64,000 nucleotides of DNA. Source: Stramonita haemastoma. Its lineage: Eukaryota; Mollusca; Gastropoda; Neogastropoda; Muricidae. The notes under the pieces are model-generated. The model did no database searches. It had not been told where the DNA came from and worked only from the letters and a program-made list of their open reading frames with translations. The stretch's first letter is position 1. Each line of letters starts with the position of its first letter. The stretch covers positions 27,116,491 through 27,180,490 of the forward strand of contig CM060327.1 in NCBI GenBank assembly GCA_030674155.1. Direction: 5' to 3'. The position numbers and the translations under genes were made by a program. Below, one piece after another: positions 36,901 through 64,000 of the stretch.

Positions 36901-36988
36901 AAAATCAAAACCTTGGATCTTCAAACCATCTGATGATCATGGGCTTTGTTTTCTGACCCTCGTTGACTAATTTTTTAGAAGGAAGGGG

Positions 36989-37018
36989 AAGGGGGGGGGG
37001 GGGGGGGGGGGGGGGGGA
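36989..37018. repeat. Poly-G run
   Basis: About 27 G. Confidence 0.97.
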
Positions 37019-37577
37019 TGGAGGGGAAACAGGGATAAAGAAACGGTAAAAAAAAGAAAACAACAAAAAAAAGCCAAATAATTTCCAATAAATAATGCGA
37101 TCTAATTATGGAGAGGAGCAGAAGAGTCAAATATTGCACTGATTTCTGTTTTTGCTCAGCAGCCTGAGGCAAGGAGAATGAGGAGAAAGGCTGCAGCCCA
37201 GGCAGACAGACCAGCGTCAGACTTCATCTGTGCCCTCTGCCATAGGGACTGTCTGTCATTCCTGTGTCTGACTGGCCAGCCACACCTGACGCTGTCCCAG
37301 AATTAATACCTAGAGCCCAACTCCAAAGTCTTATGTGACTGAAGGATACCTACTATTGCATAATCACCTTAAAAAAAAATTGTTTGGGGGGGGGGACAAA
37401 GTATAAATGAATGAAAGAAAGAAGTATTTCTTAATCTCTACTGACAATTTATATGGTAATATTTTCACTATCCAAAAAATAAAAAAAGAAATACCCAACA
37501 AAAATATAATATATTCCCCCCCCCCCCCCCCCTGCCAAAAAGACTTGAAAAGACTAAACCCCTCCCCAAAACATTTA

Positions 37578-37579
37578 AG

Positions 37580-37610
<31 letters not shown>

Positions 37611-37640
37611 ACACACAAAGACACAACGACAGACACACAC
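37578..37640. repeat. (CA)n microsatellite
   Basis: Imperfect. Confidence 0.95.
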
Positions 37641-37986
37641 ACAGTTTTCAACAACAAGGCAATGGCAAAATCCCATCAACAAAACGCACTACAAGGCGAC
37701 TTCACTTCGCTTGACTTCTGTATTTATGAGTCATTGGGGCACTGTGCTTTAAAAAATTTTTTTTTTTTAATTAATTATTTTTTTAAGGGGGCACTACGCT
37801 TAGTTTTTTCAGGCGACATGCCATGAGCAAGTTGAACCTGGCAGAGCCCATTCCTCTCCAGGTACTGGTGCATGCTGGGCATGTTCACTTCATCCACCTC
37901 ACCAGACATAGCTGGCGTACTCTTTCATGAAAAGCCTGTGAGTTTTTGATGAGTGAGCACAGTATGATAGGTCAAAGATGTGGATC

Positions 37987-38405
37987 TTATCCGGGTGGTG
38001 GATAGCCTAGCGGTTAAAGCAGTCAGATTGTGATCTGATAACCTGGGATCAAGCCACCACACAGATGTCTGTTTTAGGGAAATTTACCCTGGAGTTATCA
38101 TTATTACTGACTCCACTCCCCCAAAAGTCCTTAAGATGAGACTACAGACTGGGGCCCTGTGCACGAGCACATGCAAAAATCTTGTGCACACATTACAAGC
38201 TCACTCCACTTTTTGAAAGAGTTGGCCATTTTGTACTGGTAGGAACAGATGATGAAAAATTAAAAAAAACATGCACACAGGTGTCATCTTCAGACATTTT
38301 CCCCAAAACTGGAATGTGGCCAACTCAAAGGAAGGTAAAAATGGTTGCATATGCAAAATTTCACCATTGATGAACCTCAAGAGTTCTAGCTGAGGATGGG
38401 AAAAA
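37987..38405 (+). repeat. SINE-1, full length with tail B
   Basis: Head gatagcctagcggttaaag and gggatcaagccacc; body ggaaatttaccctggag, ccaaaagtccttaag, aaaatcttgtgcacac; tail B gcacacaggtgtcatcttc, ctggaatgtggccaact, aatttcaccattgatg. Confidence 0.88.
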
Positions 38406-41400
38406 AAATCTCACGCCAAGGAGTTTTGGGAGAGAGAGAGGACTTAGTACTGATGTTAGGTCCAAAGGAGACTTACCAGTATATGGGTGTTAAGATATTT
38501 TGAGTTCACTTACTCGTGGGGTAAGTGAACACAAAATAAAACTTCCAACTTTTCATAAAAACCATGAAATTAAGGAATCACAATTAGAATATCAACAACA
38601 ATCACAGTGTCTTAACAAATGATGTCACCACAAGATGATATAACATATTATAAATGCTACACAGATATTGCCTGACAGAAGTAACAATATCACTTCGTAC
38701 ACCTCTCTGAAATAAGAATTATGATCACATATATACAAAAATTAATATTCCCCCCAAAAACAAGCTGGTAACATGAAAGACAGGCCTCTTCGACTAAAAC
38801 AATATGTAAAATTTCTAGTCTTACACGCTTCATCTAGAAGAATGGTATGTGTAGTCTGAGCTATCAAGACATTCTTTTAAGTCTCTGACCCCTCCCCCCA
38901 AAAAAACAACAACAACAACCCCCCCCCCTCCCAAAACAAACAACAACACCCCCCCCCCCACCCCCCCAACAACAAACAAAAAAAAGACCAACCAAAAACA
39001 GCACCCCCCCCCCCCAACAAACCCCTCCCTATCCCCTTAATCCCCTCCTGTCCCCAACCCCAAACAAAACATATAAAAATCCTGGTACTTAAAAATGCTT
39101 TATATAACAAAAAGTTTTAAACGATTTTCCACATACATAGGGAATCAAACGGTTCTGTTTATCGCGTTCTGTTTGGATTACATAACATCATCTTCTACCA
39201 TAACATGACAGTAAACAAAAACAAGAACATACCCTTTCAATAACATAGATTACAACAGATCAGCTTGTTATCCTTTAAGCTTAAACAGTATGAAAGGAAA
39301 ATTCTGTGAAGTAACAGCAGACTAGGAGCACAGCCAGCAGACTGTCTTCTTCTTCTTTTACATCATTATTTCATTCTCCATGACACCCTGGTGCCACTTC
39401 TCCTATGCTGCTCATCTCAAACTCCTCACCCACACCCAACCTTCTATCTTACTCTCAAACACTATCCCAGGCCAAAAGCTTTATCTGCTATTGATGTCAG
39501 ATAAGTGCCAAGGCCTCAACATTCAAATGTTCTGCTTTGAAATGTTAAGCAGAGGCTGCATTCAGCCATGAAAATCTCTTAACATAACAGCCAGCTCTCT
39601 CCTCTAAAGGAAAACAAAACCCTCTGAAGTTGGAGCATGGGAGCCTATAATCATGGTGAGGTTCTTGAAAAGAGTCATTCATGATGCAAACATCCAGAAT
39701 GTACTGACAACTTCATAGTGGTTTCTTAGGCGTGATGAGGGAGACAGTTGTGTATACTCTGGATGTTCAGCTGGGAATGGGCAGCAACAACTCAATGCAC
39801 TAAAGCATGGACTGAGCTTCTCTCTCCACTGATCATCCTCATCTACGCCATCATCTGGCAAACAGTGGGGGATACCACACATCTGACAACCACCCTCCTC
39901 CATCTTTTGCCGTTGTCTGTTCTTCTAACTGCCTCACTCCCTGTCACACCTTTTAAAAATTTTTTTTTTTATTCCCCCCCCCCCCCCCTCTTTCACACCT
40001 AACCACTCTGTGATTTTGTCCTCCCCTCTCTTCCTTGCTCTCTCCCCCTTCTTCCTCCTCCCTGTACTGTTCCCTGCAAGACAGTTTTTGCCAGTCCTGA
40101 TGAACATGACATATGGCAGTTACTGTATCACCACAGCTTCCCAATCTTGACTATGGTCAGTAAGTCTTCATGTGGTCCAATACATGGATTGATATTCAAC
40201 ATCAGGAGTATTAACACGTCAATAAAGTGAAAAATAAAATGTAGTGGAGGTATTTTCTGTTTACAAGCCATTACTGCAGTGTGAAAAAAATCATGAATGG
40301 GATTTTATACTGAAAATGTATAGTGAGGCACCGCACAAAAATTTGCTATATAAATTCCATGTATTATTATTATTATAAAAATAAACAATACTGTTAATAT
40401 ACAACAAGATACAACTTTTATTGTCCACTTACATAATCATGGAAACCACTCTGAAAACTTGATTCTGCAACTGAAAATCTGGTTTACCTGGTTGATTGAT
40501 TCAGTAGCTTGAATATCGTTGTGCACTAGAACCCTCATCTCCCTTACCTTACCCCCCAAGCACAATATGGGGAAACTTGGGAGATGATTTTTTTACCAAG
40601 ATACTTCAAACACAGATGGGATTTTTTTAAAAATACCAATTTGCAAAAAAACATTAAAAAAAGAAAAGGACAGCAACCATCTCAAAACAAACATATACCC
40701 CCCCTCCCAAAAAAAACCCACAAAAAACAAAAAACTGCAACCAAAAAATATCGGGCAAAAAAATCAGCACAAAAATAACTGAATAAAAGGTTTTAGAAAT
40801 TTTTTTGCAATTTTAACAAAATTCCTTTCCATGAAAAAAAATTCGATGAAAACGAACATTGTCCTCTAAAACATGTGTAATGTGTAAACTAACTGCACTG
40901 CTTGTCTCCAACTGCAAACTTTCCCTACAACCAACAAATATAGCTGAGCCTGAATTTCTGATGTCTGAATTAATCAACATGCATACATTTATTAATGACA
41001 TTTATTTTCCAAGTATGTAGATAAACTAAATCATTCCTCTTTCAATAGGTAAATGAGCATTACAGAAAACAAATCCATGAATTTTGTGGATATGATGAAT
41101 TTTGACTATAGTAAATTTTTTAAAGTGTGACAGAGATGCTGGTGATTTGATGTAGAATCAGCAGAATCTAAAGTGCAGTTGTAACATAGGAATAACACGA
41201 ACAGCTGTGATATCTGTCAAATTTGATGATATATGAGTTTAAAAATGAAAAACAAAAATCACACAAATCGTACTGGATCAAAGTATTTGAACTATTATAG
41301 AAATAATGAATGTGTATTTTTTTCTCCTTCTTCTCTTTCTGTTCTTTTTCTTCTTTTGACTCCCCCCAGGGAGTTTTTAGGGCACAATACTGCAGAGCTC

Positions 41401-41759
41401 ATCACTAGATTCTTCCATTTATGTTGGTGGTGTGCCAAAGTCTGGACCTCTGCAAGCAGTTTTCCTATACATCAGCTGATGTAAAACTTTTCATTCATTT
41501 AAAAAAAAAAAAAAATTAATTTTTTTTTTACAGTTTAATGATCCTTCATAAGGAATAATATCCTCTTTTCTTTCTCCTTTTTTCTTAAACCCCCCCCCCC
41601 CCCCATTTTCTACAAAAAATAATTCCATTTTTATTTGAAACTACAGAAAGATAAAATAACCAATAACACCTGCATCTCTGGAGATACTATCTCCATTCTG
41701 TGTGAGTTTCTGCATGCATGCAGTCACATCACTGTGCAACACTGGTGATTCTATATTCT
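38406..41759. other. Intergenic, no gene recognised
   Basis: Contains C-rich/A-rich low complexity at 38885-39065 and a retroelement tail at 40335. 39700-40150 has balanced composition but no recognisable protein. Confidence 0.5.
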
Positions 41760-41935
41760 TCATTCCTCTGAAGTCAGAGTATGGCTGCCTGTAAGATGAA
41801 CTTCAAAACAGCCATACACCCAAACTTCTACTCTAGTGTGTACCTATGGTCTCACACTTATTCCAGGTACAGGTGTGATGAGTGAGGCAGAGTGCACGTT
41901 CTGGGTGAACGCCCAACAATGACAACATTGAAACC
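41760..41935 (-). repeat. SINE-3 body copy
   Basis: Plus strand gaagtcagagtatggctgcc, ttctactctagtgtgtacc, gtgatgagtgaggcagagtg, ttctgggtgaacgcccaaca; inverted relative to 42050-42230. Confidence 0.75.
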
Positions 41936-42049
41936 ACGTTATCAGTTCTGATTACACTTAGTGCTTTAATTAAGTGTTCCAGTTTAATAAAAAGAAACAA
42001 CATACTTGCTACCATTATCACAGAAACAAAAACAAAAAAAGAGAACTGT

Positions 42050-42230
42050 TGTTGGTGTCTCATGTCTCCCAGCTTACACCCTAGGGGTCACCCAGAATAC
42101 ACACTCTGTCTCACTCCTCCCTCCTAGGGAATCCCTGTGAGATCATAAGTACACACTGGATGAGAAGTTTGTGTATATGGCTGTTTTCAAGTACCTCAAT
42201 GTATAGGCACCCATACTCCATCCTCTGCTG
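42050..42230 (+). repeat. SINE-3 body copy
   Basis: acaccctaggggtcaccc, actctgtctcactcctccc, cactggatgagaagttt, ggcacccatactcc. Forms an imperfect inverted repeat with 41760-41935. Confidence 0.75.
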
Positions 42231-42489
42231 ATTTTTTTCTCACCTTTTAATGGCAAACACAAGCTGTTCTGCTTAAGAGCTTGTAATGAAAGAAGATAAT
42301 CCCCACATAAATTTTAAAGTAAAACAGTATGTGGATATAGCCCTTGGCACTCAGCTGTCATCAATAACTGACACAGCTTTTGACCCTGGGCTATCATCAA
42401 GAAAACCTTGTGCAAAGTTTGATAAATGTCATTCCATTTTTTTTTTTTTTGTTGGTGCTAGTCAAATTTCATGTTCATATGTAACCTAT

Positions 42490-42575
42490 TTAAATGATTT
42501 GATTGTACAGTGCGGTAGCCCATTTTTTGGAGTCGCGCTATATAAGCCTCCACTTTTTATTATTATTATTATACA
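42490..42575 (+). repeat. Retroelement 3' end (gcgctatataagcctcc + (ATT)n)
   Basis: gtacagtgcggtagccc, gtcgcgctatataagcctcc, (ATT)n; same family as 7945-8640. Confidence 0.65.
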
Positions 42576-43037
42576 ACATAGTTTCTGTCTTTTATTAAGT
42601 AGAACATGGAGATAAAGATGAACTTTGAGCGGGTTAAATATCACATACAAAAAAAAAGGTTTGAGTTCCCAGATTCAGTTCCATAAGCTTTGAACACAAC
42701 TATGTACATTTGTTAGTATGTCAAAGAGCCCTTTTAGATAAAGACAACCTTGTCATGAGATGTGCTTGTTAAGTAAAATAACCCTCAACAAAAAACCCAA
42801 ACCAACAAAAGCAAGAAAAACACAAAAAACGCTTCCCCCCCCCTCCTCCCCTCTGCAGCTGTTAAGCACCTGACAAATCTGGCCCAGCACACTTTGACTT
42901 TGGCGTTTGTTGTTGTTAATTATTGACATTATGAAATAGTTATAGTTTTTGCCTTAATTTATCGTTATCTTTTTTTTTTATCATTATCTTTACATTTGTC
43001 CTTGTCTAAGTACATTTGATGATATGAAACGAAAATC

Positions 43038-43040
<3 letters not shown>

Positions 43041-43112
<72 letters not shown>
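43041..43112. repeat. (CA)n microsatellite
   Basis: About 70 bp, pure. Confidence 0.98.
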
Positions 43113-43113
<1 letters not shown>

Positions 43114-43549
43114 AACACAACGACCCAAACAAAAAAAGGGGGAAGGGAGAAGGTCTCTTTTACATTAGCTGATTCCGATTTTTTTTTAACAAATATATAA
43201 AAAATATAAAAAGAAGTGAAATGATCCATTCTAGATAGATGTAGGTTAGTGTTCATTCAAAATATATCTGTGGTTCCGACCATGCAAGTGCCTGTGTCCA
43301 TATAATATGCTAAAATGCAGATACAACTAACCAACAAAACACTCATACAAACCAACAACCCCCTTCCTCCTTGACAACATACAAACAGACAGAAAATAGC
43401 CTATACCCCACCTCCTCCCTAAAGACAAAAGCAAAAAAGACTTTTCCAATTTCAATAAATTATGAATTATGAGCAATAGAGAGTTAGACATACAGAGAGA
43501 CAGAAAGATGAGGGGGGAAAAGGCAATAGAAAAAAAGATGGTCCCATAT

Positions 43550-43576
43550 ACATACATATACATATATATACATATA

Positions 43577-43607
<31 letters not shown>

Positions 43608-43608
43608 T

Positions 43609-43678
<70 letters not shown>
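43550..43678. repeat. (TA)n then (GA)n compound array
   Basis: TA-type to 43612, GA 43613-43677. Confidence 0.98.
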
Positions 43679-43679
<1 letters not shown>

Positions 43680-43680
<1 letters not shown>

Positions 43681-45539
43681 GAACAATGTGTGTAGCAGCA
43701 AAGAGGTGAATCTCCCAATATTTCGCATCACTAATATAATCCAATCACGTTATCTATAGCCCCACCAACCAGAGGCCATATCAGGGCTGTCACCACATAT
43801 TTTGTGCTCTATATTCACTAAATAGTCCAGGGCTCACTTTTCACTTGATTTAGTGAATGAATGTGTACTATACAGAATCTAAAGGTAAACGGTAAAATAC
43901 TATACAGAGTCTATGTTTTGCAAAATACACCGCTTTCCTACGCCCACTCAGAGCAAACTTCTCGCAAACTTGGTCCACCATGTCAGTCATCCATGCAGAA
44001 ATAAACAGACAGGCATAGATAAAGGAATTGATATATCAATAAATAACACATCAATAAATCAGAACAAATACTTTTTTTTCACAGGCTCCATAAAAACACA
44101 CACAAACAAAAAGACCCAGTGTAGTTAATCTCTTCAACTGTTAAAATATAATAGGATAAATATCCATTGACTACAATATTGCACACATAATATTGGTTGA
44201 CAAACGAATATAACTTTGAATTATATATATACATTTCACACAAGGCATAAACTCAAGTCTTGAATCACAATTTTGGTCTTCAAATGATAAAAAAATAATA
44301 ACAAGAACTGCACAGCAAAAAAAAAAAAAAAAAAAAAGGGCAAAAAAATAAAATGAAAAATTTGGTCTCCAAATAATTAAAAATGTTGACAGAAACCACA
44401 CAAGTCAATAATAAAAAAAAGAGGATAATATGAATCCATGACAACCGGCAGACTTGACTGTATGTATAGATATACTTCAAAGCTGAAGTTGAAACAAGTA
44501 TTATGCAAGACTCATACAATGAACACATTCTACACAAACCAAAAGAAAAAGATACTAAAAAATCTTCCAACTCTTCAAAATACTCTGGTCATGGCCATGT
44601 CATGAAAAGAAAAGAAAAAAGGACATGACATGAAACTCCTTCACAAAAAGCGATGGACATTCTAACAGCTGCTACTCAGTCAGGTGATGTGCAGCCCAGC
44701 CAACTGCCAGGGTCTTAAGGAAGCCGCTAAATAATGGCAAAGTGAACGGTAGCTTAAACAGATAAAACTTCTGTAACGATCCCCCCAAAAAATAAAAGCA
44801 CAGGTTTGGAATGGTACATTCTGGAGGTTTTCCTTTTGGCAAATTCCGATGATAACACCTTTATATTCAGATTTTGAGAAGTAATATGCATTGACAAAAT
44901 GTTTGACAACATAAAAGGAAAAACTGGTGACTTGCTATACAAGTTATGCAATAAGTGAATGATGCAGATATAAATCTGGCAAATTCAAACAAAGTGAGGA
45001 CGAGGTAAACATGATAAAATACAAGTTTTTCAGCTCAACATAGGATAGTCTGTTTCCTTCTGACAACCGCTTACTACAATTTAATTCACACACAAAAATG
45101 ACTAGTAAGCAGAATTTCTCATCTCAGTCACACAACGTAACTCTTCAAAGAACGATAAAACAAACCAATTTACAAATGAGTGAACAATGTTGTTTGCTGA
45201 CGCCAAATCAGCTGATTCTGCCAATAGGATAAAAATTCTTGGTTTTGATGTTATGTTGATAGTCACTGGTGAATGATACATGCTTAGCACACTGATGACA
45301 AAAGCTAAGAAAATGAGATTTCTTGAGTCACCAAAAGTCACTGATCCATTTTACTGTGAAAAGCAAAGTACAAAATCAATATATAAACAAACACATACAG
45401 AAATAAGAGAAAAGATGAGCCATCAGAAATGATGCAGAATGCTTAATGTTATCAACTTGTGAAAAATACTAAAACTTCCAAAATAATAAGCTTCGACACA
45501 AGTTGATACCAAGATTCGAGCAATGCCATAATATCATAG
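43680..45539. other. Intergenic or VPS13 downstream sequence
   Basis: AT-rich, CpG-poor; no convincing poly(A) site could be assigned to VPS13. Confidence 0.45.
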
Positions 45540-45975
45540 AACTACTGTTTTTCCAACCATCACTGTTAACCCTTATGAATGATCATAGCCAATCTGAACA
45601 ATGTCACTATATCATAGAAGTGTTTAGCCATCACTGTCAACTCTATACATCCACATAGCCGATCTGAACAATGTCAATATCAAAGCAGTTTTTAACCATC
45701 ACTGTCAACCATTATGAATGATCATAGCCTATCTGAACAATGTCATAATATCGTAGAAATGTTTAACTTTCACTGTCAACCTTATACATCCACATAGCCA
45801 ATCTGACCAATGTCACAATATTGACGAAGTGTTAAAACCATCACTGTCAACCTTCATGAACGCACATATCTGATCTGAACAATGCCACAATATTGTGGAA
45901 GTGCTTAACCCTCACTGCCAATCTGAACAATGTCATTCTTTCACAGCAGCGCCAAAACCATCACTGTCAGCAATC
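45540..45975. repeat. ~70 bp minisatellite (about six units), probable VPS13 3'UTR or downstream
   Basis: The word ccatcactgt (or close variants) recurs at about 45557, 45628, 45696, 45768, 45838 and 45909, followed each time by 'atagcc.atctgaacaatgtca'-like sequence. It starts 90 bp after the VPS13 stop codon in the sense direction. No clear poly(A) signal was assigned. Confidence 0.85.
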
Positions 45976-46061
45976 AGGGACACAGCCTGTTGTCAGCTAG
46001 TCCTGGCTGGAGTTCCATGTGAGAGGGGTTGGGGTAGGGTGGGGGTGGATGTGTGAGCTGT

Positions 46062-62137
<16,076 letters not shown>

Positions 62138-62589
62138 CTGCACCACAGAGCAGAGGAGAGGAGAGATTGTGAGGTGGAATCTATATCTGATGATATACAC
62201 TGGAAGTGGGTGATTGTTCTTGTTTATTTTTGGGGGGTGGTGTTCTAGTTCTGAGGTTTTGACTGTATACTGTGTGTCTGTCAGTGTTGAACTTTTTTTT
62301 TTCTTTTTTTTTAAATGGAAAAATTCAAGATTTTACTTTCTTTGCTTAAAAAAAAAACAGTACAAAGAAACTCCAAATTGTTGTAGAGGTCCACAAAATT
62401 GAAAAAAGTGTTGAACTCATTCATAATGGAATGCTAAGGGAATGATTGGTAGCTTATTCCTGGTGTGCTCTGGTCCATGATTTAAAATTAATAATTATTT
62501 ATTTTTTATTATTTTATTTTACTGTTCTGTAATATCTGATTGTTGCAAATGTCTTTTCATGGTAATAAATTCCTGTCTGTTAAAAAAAA

Positions 62590-63175
62590 AACCTTCTGCA
62601 AACCAAAGTTTCTCCATTGACAATCCCTTAACAACCATCTGATTAACTTTTCACTAAACAATTCCCTTTACAAACATGTCTGATAATCTTTCATCGAACA
62701 ATCCCATTAACAAACACATCTGATAACTTTTTCATCTAAACAATCTCCTTTAACAAACATGTCTGATAATCTTTTCCATCGTAACAATCCCTTTAACAAA
62801 CATGTCTGATTAATTTTTTCCATCTAAACAATCCCCTTTAACAACAGTCTGATTATTTTCATCTAAACAATCCTTTACAAACATCTGAATAACTTTTTTC
62901 CATCTAAACAATCCCCTTTAATAAGCAAACACACTCACTTCTCTAGTTAACCTTTTCATCTAATCTCCTTAACAAACATCTCTGGTTAACTTTTCCCTTT
63001 AACAAACATCTCTGGTAACTTTTCCCTTTAACAAACATCTCTGGTTAACCTTTCCCCTTTAACAAAACATCCATGGTTAACCTTTCCCCTTTAACAAACA
63101 TCTCTGGTTAACTTTCCCCTTTAACAAACATCTATATTAACTTTTCCCCTTTAACAAACATCTAAAAGAAAATTT
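62590..63175. repeat. Degenerate tandem repeats (about 55 bp, then about 34 bp)
   Basis: Units built from ccctttaacaaacatgtctg, ataacttttccatctaaac; the 3' part shortens to ctctggttaacctttcccc + tttaacaaacat. Confidence 0.8.
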
Positions 63176-63639
63176 AAACCTATACCTTCAGTTAATGAGG
63201 ATCACAAGTATGATGCTCCAACCATAAGGCTACTCTTCCCCCAAATGATAGAGTGAATGAATTATATCAAAGTCCCAATGGCTATTTCTGACTGAGGACT
63301 GCAACTCAAGTCCAACAAGATATTGTAATCTACCTCCTTCAACAGCCAGTCCTCCAGTCACCCATGTGGTGAGCATACTGACCCAACACTAACCCACTAC
63401 ATACCATACACACATGCCTCGTGTCTATATTTCTGTTTCTGTGCAAACATGCATCTCTTCTGATCAAAAGCTGGGTTTTTTTTTCTATCTGTAACAAAAC
63501 TATTGTTTTTCATTTTAATGTTTTTGTTTTGCTTCATGCATCACATTTCTGACAACAATGAACTTCAAACACATCGATATTATTGCAGCCAGTTTGTTCA
63601 GAATCTGAGTCTAAGATCTGATCTAATGTTAACTGTAGC

Positions 63640-63720
63640 ACAAGATACTAATGTTAAACGTAGCAGCAAACTAACTAATGTTAAATTGTAGCAGCAAGAC
63701 TAACTAATGTTAACAAGACC
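63640..63720. repeat. Short tandem repeat (ctaatgttaa/gtagcagcaa)
   Basis: actaatgttaaacgtagcag type unit, three to four copies. Confidence 0.7.
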
Positions 63721-64000
63721 ACTACTGTACATGCAGACTATAAAATAGTGTAGCTAAGAGAACTCAAGGTTCCATAACCATTCATCACAAGTATAATCAA
63801 GACAGTGCATCAGAAGTTAAGAAGAACACTTGACTGGCTTTTCTACATTCACTTTACTACTGTTGCTGATGTTATTCTTCAGAAGTAAAGTTTTATACTG
63901 TGATGTGGGGCGCCAGATCTTCCTTATATTTGCTCATATCTCAACAGTAGGTTACCCCCCCCCCCCAAAACAAACAAAACAAAAAACCCCCAATTAAAAA

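Larger units (their letters stand above)
62138..64000. other. VPS13 intron upstream of exon a
   Basis: No further VPS13 exon seen to the window end; contains the 62590-63175 repeats. Confidence 0.6.

Noticed and set aside
36989..37018. G-quadruplex regulatory element
   Set aside because: Homopolymer G/C runs occur throughout the window (6017, 9805, 16678, 30392, 33314, 37516, 41590) and are likely simple-repeat noise with uncertain length.
39700..40150. Gene fragment with balanced composition
   Set aside because: No frame longer than about 84 codons and no recognisable motif.

Overview
This is a repeat-dense eukaryotic (animal) genomic window. The very high load of CA/TG, TC/GA and TA microsatellites, tRNA-derived SINEs, RTE-like and Tx1-like LINE remnants, and GT-AG introns of roughly 150 bp to 2 kb points to a marine invertebrate, most likely a mollusc (inference; no species marker is present). 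Bacterial-style genes, operons and CRISPR are absent. Most long open frames are translated simple repeats and are not annotated as genes.

Two cellular genes can be supported. (1) A linker-histone H1-like gene lies on the minus strand (28115-28838). It has a TATA box and an upstream H1-box-like AAACACA motif. Its frame is broken by one extra base in an A6 run inside the globular domain. (2) The 3' end of a VPS13 (A/C type) bridge lipid-transfer protein gene lies on the minus strand (62137 down to 46062). I resolved 15 terminal coding exons with GT-AG borders and matching phases, about 649 residues to the stop codon, covering the C-terminal VPS13_C, DH-like/ATG2_C-type and PH-like parts. The 5' part of the gene lies beyond 64000.

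Layout: 1-3.3 kb holds decayed RTE-type LINE ends and SINEs. 3.8-7.3 kb is CpG-retaining unique sequence plus microsatellites. 7.9-10.5 kb holds SINEs and simple repeats. 10.66-13.12 kb is a near-identical 1179 bp duplication on both sides of a 100-N gap, almost certainly an assembly artefact. 13.3-17.5 kb is a cluster of retroelements embedded in (TC)n arrays. 19.5-23.3 kb is a 5'-truncated Tx1-like LINE with a perfect 15 bp target-site duplication. 23.4-26.5 kb is AT-rich with an LTR-like segment and large CA/TA arrays. 26.9-28.0 kb holds GA/TG arrays. 28.1-29.1 kb is the H1 gene. 30-46 kb is CpG-poor, SINE-rich sequence without recognisable genes. 46-62 kb is VPS13.

The most unusual signal is in VPS13. 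The introns before the last two exons carry tandem arrays whose units are copies of the adjacent intron-exon junction (acceptor plus the first bases of the exon). The last exon is preceded by about 45 such 38 bp units and by a run of 18 bp units that create in-frame alternative acceptors, each adding six residues. Other notable signals are LINE copies nested in (TC)n arrays, a SINE with a tRNA-like and 5S-like composite head, SINE bodies with exchangeable tails, and a left/right difference in CpG retention and in the palindrome TAGGCCTA that changes near 30 kb.
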